The notes under the pieces were generated by a model. That model was not told the DNA's origin. It searched no databases and worked only from the letters and a program-made list of their open reading frames with translations. The translations under genes and the position numbers were made by a program. This document shows, piece by piece, positions 1 to 5,918 of a DNA stretch of 11,375 nt. Source of the DNA: an uncultured Clostridia bacterium (lineage in GTDB: Bacteria; Bacillota; Clostridia; Christensenellales; DTU072); assembly GCA_944350065.1 (NCBI GenBank), contig CALVOD010000035.1, positions 1 through 11,375 of the forward strand, written 5' to 3'. Within the stretch, counting starts at the first letter, position 1. Every line of letters starts with the position of its first letter.

Positions 1-383
1 GTACCGGGCTCCGTGGGTATCCAATCCTGGTCGATCAGGATCAGTTTCTTGAGGTTTTCGACCATTTCGTCTCCGTCTATCGTAGGCATGCAAAGCCTTT
101 CCGCGGACTTATTCATTCTCTTGAAATTGTCGTAAGGACGGAACATAGTGATCTTGCCCGCGGCGTCTTTGTACGCCTTGAGCCCTTCGAAAATACCTTG
201 ACCGTAGTGCAGTACGCAGGTGGAAGGATCGAGCGAGAAGTCGCCGTACGGGAGAATTTCCGGCTCCTGCCATTTGCCGTCTTTGTAGTCCATCACGAGC
301 ATGTGATCGGTGAAATACTTACCGAATCCGAGTTTCGTGAAATCGGGCTTAACCTTTTTTTGAGTCGTCAATGTGATTTTCAT
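1..383 (-). CDS. ilvE: Branched-chain amino acid aminotransferase, N-terminal part (runs off left edge)
   Basis: This is the first 127 codons of a class IV (fold type IV) PLP-dependent aminotransferase. The enzyme interconverts leucine, isoleucine and valine with their 2-oxo acids, using glutamate/2-oxoglutarate, in the cytosol. The visible N-terminus carries the type II BCAT pattern: GFGKYFTDHMLVMDY, then LDPSTCVLHYGQGIFEGLKAY at about residues 57-77, then FRPYDNFKRMNKSAERLCMP. The PLP-binding lysine lies beyond the window edge and cannot be checked. The ATG at 383-381 follows the ribosome binding site AGAGGT, which is formed by the last codons and stop of yigZ, so translation is probably coupled. 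The gene starts only 5 bases after yigZ and no promoter is visible between them, so it is the third gene of the tyrS operon. The family call is firm. The choice of ilvE over another BCAT paralogue is by similarity only. Confidence 0.93.
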   Translation of the reverse strand, partial: MKITLTTQKKVKPDFTKLGFGKYFTDHMLVMDYKDGKWQEPEILPYGDFSLDPSTCVLHYGQGIFEGLKAYKDAAGKITMFRPYDNFKRMNKSAERLCMPTIDGDEMVENLKKLILIDQDWIPTEPG

Positions 384-388
384 ACCGT

Positions 389-1018
389 TTACCTCTTATA
401 TGAAATGTATTTTTTATCTTTTATCGCGAATCTCGCTTCGCCGGAAGTGAGTTCCGCAAGTTTTTTCTCGGTTGCCGCGGCGTTCTCCTCGGGAACGGCG
501 AAAGTTATCTTCACGCCGTCCGAATATTCCGCGCCCGTTACGACGGCGCCGCTTTCCGCAAGGAAATTCGCCACCGCGCCGTGCGTAGGATAAGTGAGCT
601 CCGCAACGTATACCGCCGAATATATATACCGCGTTATTACGGAAGCGCGCACCGCTTCGGAAGCCGCTCTCGAATACGCCTGCACCAGTCCGCCCGCGCC
701 GAGCTTGATGCCCCCGAAATACCTCGTCACCACCGCGCAAACGCAGTAAAGACCGTTCTTCCTGAGCGCGTTGAGTATCGGCTGTCCCGCCGTCCCCGAC
801 GGCTCTCCGTCGTCTCCGAACTTGAATTCGTTGCTCTCCGGAGACCCTATCGCCGCATAGCAGTTATGGGTGGCGTCGGAATATTTCTTTTTCATCGCCG
901 CAAGGTACTTCAAGCCCTCGTCCACGCTTTCGACCGCGGTAAGATGCGTTATGAATTTACTGCGCGATATTTCGAATTCCGTTACGGTTTCTCCGCTTAC
1001 GCTGAGATATTCCCGCAT
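389..1018 (-). CDS. yigZ: YigZ/IMPACT family protein
   Basis: This 209-residue protein has the length and architecture usual for bacterial YigZ (UPF0029/IMPACT family). The N-terminal IMPACT domain (about residues 1-120) shows the hallmark strings DATHNCYA (48-55), DDGEPSGTAGQPIL (69-82) and TRYFGGIKLGAGGLVQAY (98-115). A ferredoxin-like C-terminal domain of the DUF1949 type follows (about 135-200). The eukaryotic relative IMPACT modulates the Gcn2 pathway. The molecular role of the bacterial protein is not settled, though a link with ribosomes or translation has been suggested, so I assign no reaction. The ATG overlaps the tyrS stop by one base (TAATG), and its own stop overlaps the ribosome binding site of ilvE. 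Both junctions imply translational coupling within the tyrS-yigZ-ilvE operon. Nothing appears truncated. Confidence 0.93.
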   Translation of the reverse strand: MREYLSVSGETVTEFEISRSKFITHLTAVESVDEGLKYLAAMKKKYSDATHNCYAAIGSPESNEFKFGDDGEPSGTAGQPILNALRKNGLYCVCAVVTRYFGGIKLGAGGLVQAYSRAASEAVRASVITRYIYSAVYVAELTYPTHGAVANFLAESGAVVTGAEYSDGVKITFAVPEENAAATEKKLAELTSGEARFAIKDKKYISYKR

Positions 1019-2256
1019 TATTTAACGGTGACTTTGACGTGTTGCTTCTTGCCCTTGTGCATTACGAAGCCTTCTTTGAGAAGCTCCTCGGGTATTTCCG
1101 CGTCGAAGCCCGCGACCTTTACGTCGTTAAGCCTTATGCCGCCGCCTTCTATAAGACGTTTGGCTTCGCCCTTGGACGCCGCGAGTCCGAGTTCCACGAG
1201 CGCGTCTGCCACTTTCACCGTTCCCGCGGAAATGGTGCCCTCGGGCATGTCCTCGCCGCCGCCGAAAGCAGCTTTCGCCTGTTTATCGGCAAGCGCCGCT
1301 TCATCTTCGCCGTGCACTATCTTCGTCACTTCGTACGCGAGACGGGCTTTCGCTTCGTTTATCCTGCCGTCGAAGTGCTTAACGCCGTTCTCGTCCACGG
1401 TGTAGCAGGCGCACATCGCGCGGATCTCGTCCATCGGAAGATAGGTAAGGAATCCCAAACATTTCTCCACGTCGTTGTCGTCCACGTTGCGCCAGTATTG
1501 ATAAAATTCGTAAGGCGAAGTCTTGTTTTTGTCAAGCCACAGCGCGCCTTTCATCGTTTTGCCCATCTTTTTCCCTTCGGAAGTAAGAAGGAGCGAGAAG
1601 GTCATCGCAAACGCGGGAGCCTGTTCCTTGCGCCTTATAAGGTCCACGCCCGCGAGCATATTCGACCACTGATCGTCTCCGCCGCATTCGAGCAGTACGC
1701 CGTACTTTCTGTACAGCACGAGAAAATCGTACGCCTGCATCAACATATAGTTGAATTCGAGGAAGGAAAGCCCCTTCTCCATTCTCGACTTGAAGCACTC
1801 CGCGGTAAGCATGCGGTTTACCGTGAATACCGAGCCCACTTCGCGCAAAAAGTCGATATAATTAAGGTCGAGCAGCCAGTCGCCGTTATCCACCATAATA
1901 GCGGCGTTCTCGCCTTCGAAGCTGAAAAACCTCGACATCTGCTCACGGAAGCACTGCACGTTGTGCGCTACGGTTTCTTTGGTCATCATCGAGCGCATAT
2001 CCGTTCTGCCGGACGGGTCTCCTATCATTCCGGTGCCGCCGCCGAGCAAAACGACGGGTTTATGTCCGGCGCGTTGCATGTGGCTCATCGCCATCAGAAC
2101 GAGGAAATGACCTACGTGAAGGCTGTCCGCCGTGGGGTCGAAACCGATATAAAAAGGAACGCTTTGTTTGCCGAGCAGTTCATAGAGCTCGTCTTCGTAA
2201 ACGGTTTGTTTGATGAAGCCGCGTTCTCTCAAAATGTCCATAATATTTTGCGCCAT
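1018..2256 (-). CDS. tyrS: Tyrosyl-tRNA synthetase
   Basis: This class I aminoacyl-tRNA synthetase charges tRNA-Tyr with tyrosine in the cytosol. It has 412 residues, the normal length for bacterial TyrRS. The Rossmann catalytic core carries the HIGH-type motif HVGH (47-50), GGGTGMIGDPSGR (72-84), the tyrosine/tRNA pocket region LLECGGDDQWSNM (188-200) and the KMSKS loop in the form KMGKT (230-234). An S4-like RNA-binding domain closes the protein (about 345-405). I chose the ATG at 2256 because GGGAGGA (plus-strand 2262-2268) lies just upstream and the family N-terminus begins here. The frame stays open to 2340, but that extension runs through the promoter and has no family-like sequence. 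The gene heads the operon with yigZ and ilvE. Its leader is about 49 nt and contains no T-box, so the common tRNA-sensing control is absent. Confidence 0.97.
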   Translation of the reverse strand: MAQNIMDILRERGFIKQTVYEDELYELLGKQSVPFYIGFDPTADSLHVGHFLVLMAMSHMQRAGHKPVVLLGGGTGMIGDPSGRTDMRSMMTKETVAHNVQCFREQMSRFFSFEGENAAIMVDNGDWLLDLNYIDFLREVGSVFTVNRMLTAECFKSRMEKGLSFLEFNYMLMQAYDFLVLYRKYGVLLECGGDDQWSNMLAGVDLIRRKEQAPAFAMTFSLLLTSEGKKMGKTMKGALWLDKNKTSPYEFYQYWRNVDDNDVEKCLGFLTYLPMDEIRAMCACYTVDENGVKHFDGRINEAKARLAYEVTKIVHGEDEAALADKQAKAAFGGGEDMPEGTISAGTVKVADALVELGLAASKGEAKRLIEGGGIRLNDVKVAGFDAEIPEELLKEGFVMHKGKKQHVKVTVK

Positions 2257-2269
2257 TGCATTCCTCCCG

Positions 2270-2285
2270 GGCGCGTTCACGCGCC
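2270..2285 (-). other. GC hairpin in tyrS leader beside the ribosome binding site
   Basis: In the tyrS mRNA a perfect 6-bp stem GGCGCG / CGCGCC closes a UGAA tetraloop. It ends one base before the GGGAGGA ribosome binding site. The stem is all G-C and should fold stably. It does not itself cover the ribosome binding site, so it could be a stabilising 5' structure or a protein or ribosome standby site. The function is inferred only. Confidence 0.55.
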
Positions 2286-2311
2286 GCCGTATAATAATTA
2301 TATATTTACAA

Positions 2312-2340
2312 AGTTTATCACAAAAAAATCGCGCTTGCAA
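2312..2340 (-). promoter_or_regulatory. Predicted sigma-A promoter of tyrS-yigZ-ilvE
   Basis: On the minus strand TTGCAA (2340-2335) is followed by a 17-base spacer and TAAACT (2317-2312). The -10 is preceded by TGA, an extended -10 element. The predicted start is near 2305, which gives a leader of about 49 nt. Each hexamer matches consensus at four of six positions, and the spacing is ideal. A rival is the perfect TATAAT at 2302-2297, but its best -35 (TTGTGA) has only a 15-base spacer. Both could be used. Confidence 0.6.
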
Positions 2341-2356
2341 TTAAATCGCGCGATTT
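2322..2356 (-). terminator. Intrinsic terminator of the ABC operon
   Basis: Read on the minus strand, AAATCGCGC (2356-2348) pairs perfectly over 9 bp with GCGCGATTT (2334-2326) across a 13-base loop. The T run spans 2328-2322, so its first three bases lie in the stem and four follow it. It lies about 145 bases downstream of the permease stop and is the only good terminator between that gene and tyrS. The loop contains the -35 box of the tyrS promoter, so terminator and promoter share DNA. Confidence 0.7.
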
Positions 2357-2359
2357 AAT
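2340..2359. repeat. Perfect 20-bp palindrome upstream of the tyrS -35 box
   Basis: ATTAAATCGC followed directly by GCGATTTAAT is a perfect inverted repeat with no spacer. It is centred about 45 bases upstream of the predicted tyrS start and touches the -35 hexamer. Half of it also serves as the 5' arm of the ABC operon terminator. It could be a dimeric regulator site, or the symmetry could be a by-product of the terminator. The sequence alone does not decide. Confidence 0.55.
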
Positions 2360-2393
2360 ATTCTTTAATATTCAAAAATATTCAAAATTATCC
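2357..2393. repeat. 10-bp-phased A/T repeats upstream of tyrS promoter
   Basis: AATATTC occurs at 2357, 2367 and 2377, followed by the diverged AATTATCC at 2387, giving four units at exactly 10-bp spacing. Phased A/T tracts at about one helical turn bend DNA. The position, about 50-90 bases upstream of the predicted tyrS start, fits an upstream activating curve or a distal UP-like element. The rest of the intergenic stretch (2394-2499) shows only weak inverted repeats, such as ACCGTT/AACGGT, and no gene. Confidence 0.5.
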
Positions 2394-2499
2394 GAATATA
2401 ACCGAAAGCGACAAACCGCATTACCGTTAACGCTTTAGCTCCGCGAAAAAACGGTTGCGGGCGAAAAACGGGAATTTCTTTTGAAAAGGAATACGAACG

Positions 2500-5031
2500 T
2501 CAGACGCCGCTTCTTTCGTTGACGGAGGTGAGATTCGTTTTTCTGTTAGCGGCGGCTATGATCGTCCAGAACGCCATAAACAGCGCGAACGCTCCGCAGG
2601 TAATGATAAGGAGCGGTAGCGGGAACGGGTCGAGTGGCATATACTTGCTGATTATTGAGCCGAGCGAAGGGACAAGCAGATTGACGGCGTATCCCGCGAC
2701 GAAGCCGAGCAGGCAACCTGCCGAAGCCGCCGTCGCGCCTTCGCACACGGCGTAACGCATAAAGTCCGCGGAAGACATTCCCGCCACTTTGAAAAGTCTG
2801 AACTCCGCTCGTCTGTCGTAGAAAGTGACGATGGACACGTTCACCACGCCTATCGCGGCGACAACGTATACCATAATCTGAAGAAGGGTAAGCAACGTGC
2901 TCACGCCGCTCAGATTGCGCGTGGCGGCGTAAGCCCACTCGTCGAATTCGAGAGCATACGCGAGCGGAATACCGGTATTTTCGATGCGTTCTCTGAGCTC
3001 GACGAAAACCTCCGTCGCGTCCGCGTCCTCCGATATTCCCGCAAGATACTGCGCCGAATTTTTCATTTTCGAAATGAAATCGAATCTGCAATATCCCACG
3101 CGGTCGTATTCGCTGACGGCGTAGTCGACGCCCACAACGGTAAAGGTGTGCGTTTCGCTTCCGTAGTCGGGCGAATCGGGATTGAAACTGACTTCGTCCC
3201 CTATCTCGAGTCCCAAACGCAGCATCATGTCGTTGGAAAGCACCAGCGGATTTTCCGTTATAGCCCACAGCTCGGCGGTCTCCGCAGTGAGGTTTTCCGT
3301 GCAATGTCTCAAAACGGTTAAGTCGGAAACGCCGTATATGGTCCATTCCGTCTCGCCGTCCGCGAGAAGATAATCCTGTGAATTGAAATACCCCGCCCAT
3401 TCTATGCCGTCGGTATCGAGGATTATTCCTCGAATGTCGTCGTAAGTGTAAGCGCCTGTTCCGTCGTTCACGGTAACCACAACGTCGGCGGTGTAGCGCG
3501 AACGGAAAGGCACTATCGCGGTCTGCACGAGACTGACTACTTCTGAGATAAGGAAGGCGAACGTGACCACCACCGCAACGAGCGTGGTCACGGTGTGCAT
3601 GGCGTTGTTTCTGGTAACTCCGAGACCCGCGATATACGCCGTGCCGCCGCGCGAAATTTTGGCTATAGCGGCGCCGATGAGTTTCACCGCGTAATACACG
3701 GCGCAGTACGCCCAGAATACGGTAGCCGCGAGCAGCACTACCGACACCGCCGCGAGGGCTATGCCTTTAGTGAGCGCGTACGCCACGGCGGAAGCCGCAA
3801 GCAATACCGTACTCAGAATAAGTATCGGCGGCTTTACCTTCTTGACGAGCTTGAAGGCGTCTCCGGTAAGCTCTCTTATTGTTTTACGGCTTACCGACGC
3901 TACGGGTACCGAAGTAGCCGCTACGGTGACCAGAACTGCGATTATGAAAGATACGAGGTATTTCCAGAAAGGATAGGTAACGGCGTGCTCGGCGAGCGGC
4001 AGAAGCGCTTTTACGGCTATTCCCATAGCCGTCCTGCCGAGCAACAGACCTATTGCGCCACCGATAAGAGCATAGAATAGAACTTCCCCGAACATTATGC
4101 CCGCCACCTGCGCCGGAGTCGCGCCCGCCGCCTTGAAAACGACCATTTCATGCATACGGTTACGGGCTATTATCACGTAGGAGGTGTAAAGTATGAGCAT
4201 CATCGTCGCGATGAGGAAAATAAGCCCCACCGAAAGAAGCAGGGTGTTGTTCCTCACTATGTCGAGAACTCCGGAAAGATTATTGCCTTCGGTGCAGTCG
4301 AGCGCGGGGAAATATTCCGCGAAAAGCGCTTCGTATTTATCGAAAAGCGCGGGATCGGAAAAGGAAATATACGCGGCACTGACCTGCCCGAGATTGCCTA
4401 CGGCGGCAAAATCGACGAGCACGTTCACGTCGGCGCTCGACGAGAATATGCCTTCGTTGACCGCCACGTACCTTACGAGCACCTGCGTATAGCTGTCGTA
4501 AGTGGGCAAATATATTTCCACGAGGTCGCCCGCCTTCAGCGAATTTGCTTCGGCAAAGCTCTTTCCAATTATTACCGAGCTGTAACCGCCCGCCTCTTCG
4601 AATTTGACGTCGGCGTCAACCGTTTCTGCGGTGAATGCGTCCACGTAACGCAATTCGTGCGCCGCGAGATATTCTTCGAGATCGGTGGCTTCCACGAGCA
4701 CCGTCCGCGAATGTTTTTCCGTTTTGAGAATGGTGTTTATTTTGGCAAAGTACATCACCGAAACGACTTCGCCTTCGGGCTCCGAATCTATTACGCGCTG
4801 AACGCGCGCCCTGCTGAAAAATTCCGTCGTGCCCCCGTTGGTGCCGAGCAGCATGTCCGCGCCGTCCGCCACCCTGTCGTATTCGGCGATATTGACGTTA
4901 AAAAATACGTCGTACATCGAAAAAGCCGCGAATATCATAGCGGTAACCACGGCAATAGTCAGAACTATCACCGCCATTTGTCCCTTGTTACCGTCCGCGC
5001 TTCTTAAAATGTGCCGTATAAACGCTTTCAT
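2500..5031 (-). CDS. ABC transporter permease with duplicated FtsX domains
   Basis: This 843-residue integral membrane protein of the FtsX/MacB/LolC-E superfamily would couple ATP use by the neighbouring ATPase to movement or release of a substrate at the membrane. I read ten hydrophobic segments: about 19-41, 264-287, 310-333, 357-380, 402-420, 425-448, 480-503, 712-737, 757-788 and 803-829. Two large extracytoplasmic domains (about 42-260 and 505-705) sit after TM1 and TM7. Each FtsX domain carries the cytoplasmic contact sequence after its first helix: RNRMHEMVVFKAAGATPAQV (291-310) and DRRAEFRLFKVAGMSSADF (739-757). The ATG at 5031 has an AGGAA site about 10 bases upstream and follows the ATPase stop by 35 bases. 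This is not the BceB layout, which has one large domain. The substrate cannot be predicted. It is the last gene of a three-gene operon ending at the terminator near 2322. Confidence 0.9.
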   Translation of the reverse strand: MKAFIRHILRSADGNKGQMAVIVLTIAVVTAMIFAAFSMYDVFFNVNIAEYDRVADGADMLLGTNGGTTEFFSRARVQRVIDSEPEGEVVSVMYFAKINTILKTEKHSRTVLVEATDLEEYLAAHELRYVDAFTAETVDADVKFEEAGGYSSVIIGKSFAEANSLKAGDLVEIYLPTYDSYTQVLVRYVAVNEGIFSSSADVNVLVDFAAVGNLGQVSAAYISFSDPALFDKYEALFAEYFPALDCTEGNNLSGVLDIVRNNTLLLSVGLIFLIATMMLILYTSYVIIARNRMHEMVVFKAAGATPAQVAGIMFGEVLFYALIGGAIGLLLGRTAMGIAVKALLPLAEHAVTYPFWKYLVSFIIAVLVTVAATSVPVASVSRKTIRELTGDAFKLVKKVKPPILILSTVLLAASAVAYALTKGIALAAVSVVLLAATVFWAYCAVYYAVKLIGAAIAKISRGGTAYIAGLGVTRNNAMHTVTTLVAVVVTFAFLISEVVSLVQTAIVPFRSRYTADVVVTVNDGTGAYTYDDIRGIILDTDGIEWAGYFNSQDYLLADGETEWTIYGVSDLTVLRHCTENLTAETAELWAITENPLVLSNDMMLRLGLEIGDEVSFNPDSPDYGSETHTFTVVGVDYAVSEYDRVGYCRFDFISKMKNSAQYLAGISEDADATEVFVELRERIENTGIPLAYALEFDEWAYAATRNLSGVSTLLTLLQIMVYVVAAIGVVNVSIVTFYDRRAEFRLFKVAGMSSADFMRYAVCEGATAASAGCLLGFVAGYAVNLLVPSLGSIISKYMPLDPFPLPLLIITCGAFALFMAFWTIIAAANRKTNLTSVNERSGV

Positions 5032-5066
5032 TCGCCGTTGTTCCTACCGTCAGCCTTCCGCGTTTT

Positions 5067-5909
5067 TCATTCTTCGGTAACGGCGCCGCTACCGCGTTCT
5101 TCTGCGCTTTCTGCGCCTGCGCCCGCGGCTTCCGCACCTTCGTGCGTTTCGGGAGTTTCGGGTTTTTCCGACGTTTCCGTAGACGCCCCCGCTTCCGCCG
5201 CGCGCCCTTCGCCTTCCTCCGCATAGACGTATCCCGAAGGCTCTTTGTCCGTTCTTATTATCTTACCGTCTTTTATCGTTATGGTCACGTTGCCGAAGCC
5301 CGCATTAAATTCGGAGTGCGTAACCTGCACGATTGTCGTTTTCATTTCCTCGTTTATTTTGCGAAGAAGTTTCATTATTTCGAGACTGTTGCGGCTGTCG
5401 AGGTTGCCCGTCGGCTCGTCGAGCAATATCACTTCGGGATCGAATATCAGCCCGCGCGCTATCGCCACGCGCTGCTGCTCTCCGCCCGATATTTTGGAAG
5501 GCAGTTTGTCTTTGTAACCGCTTATGCCGAGATATTCCATAAGCCCGGCGGCTTTTTCGCGGTGCGCCTGCGTTATCTTGCCGCTCAGCATTATGGGAAG
5601 AAGTACGTTTTCCTCCACCGTGAGATAGGGCGCGAGATTGAAAAACTGGAATACGAAGCCCACTTTGGTGCGCCTTAAAACCGCGAGTTGCTTTTCGCTC
5701 ATGCCGGAAATGTTCTCTCCGTCGAGATACACCGCTCCTGCGGTCGGTTTGTCGATGCCCCCGAGAATGGTGAGCAAAGTGGATTTACCCGAGCCGGAAG
5801 ACCCTACTATCGATACGAAATCGCCCTTTTCGATATCGAGATTCACGCCGTTCAACACGCGGTGCTCCCCGAAATCCTTAACCACTCCCACGGCTTTAAG
5901 TATGGGCAT
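5067..5909 (-). CDS. LolD/MacB-type ABC transporter ATPase with acidic C-terminal tail
   Basis: This 280-residue cytosolic nucleotide-binding subunit is complete. It has Walker A GSSGSGKS (36-43), Q-loop Q88, signature ISGGEQQ (140-146, Ile replacing the usual Leu), Walker B ILLDEP with catalytic E165, D-loop and switch H198. The family is the MacB/LolD/FtsE group that pairs with FtsX-like permeases, which fits the next gene. The usual domain ends near residue 226. About 54 further residues follow, rich in Glu, Ala, Gly, Ser and Thr and low in complexity, and they look disordered and acidic. The ATG at 5909 follows a strong GAGGAGGGG ribosome binding site that lies in the 9-base gap after the upstream gene, so the three genes are one operon. 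Transport substrate and direction are not evident. MacB-like export or mechanotransmission is known for the family, but here it is only inference. Confidence 0.94.
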   Translation of the reverse strand: MPILKAVGVVKDFGEHRVLNGVNLDIEKGDFVSIVGSSGSGKSTLLTILGGIDKPTAGAVYLDGENISGMSEKQLAVLRRTKVGFVFQFFNLAPYLTVEENVLLPIMLSGKITQAHREKAAGLMEYLGISGYKDKLPSKISGGEQQRVAIARGLIFDPEVILLDEPTGNLDSRNSLEIMKLLRKINEEMKTTIVQVTHSEFNAGFGNVTITIKDGKIIRTDKEPSGYVYAEEGEGRAAEAGASTETSEKPETPETHEGAEAAGAGAESAEERGSGAVTEE

Positions 5910-5918
5910 ATCCCCTCC

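Noticed and set aside
2257..2340. Upstream extension of tyrS by 28 codons
   Set aside because: It crosses the promoter and leader hairpin, and the strong GGGAGGA site marks the ATG at 2256.
1039..2358. Long open frame antisense to tyrS (439 codons)
   Set aside because: It mirrors tyrS, has a skewed His/Arg/Phe/Val composition and runs into the tyrS promoter region. tyrS itself has every catalytic motif.
2257..2499. T-box riboswitch before tyrS
   Set aside because: I looked on the minus strand for the conserved AGGGTGGNACCGCG core and the terminator/antiterminator pair and found neither. The only strong hairpin is the terminator of the upstream operon.
4150..5007. Long open frame antisense to the permease gene
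   Set aside because: It lacks a ribosome binding site and recognisable sequence, and the minus strand encodes a clear FtsX-type permease with TM helices here.
2500..5909. BceAB-type bacitracin/antimicrobial peptide transporter
   Set aside because: The permease has two large extracytoplasmic domains rather than the single one of BceB, and no BceRS-like two-component genes are present.
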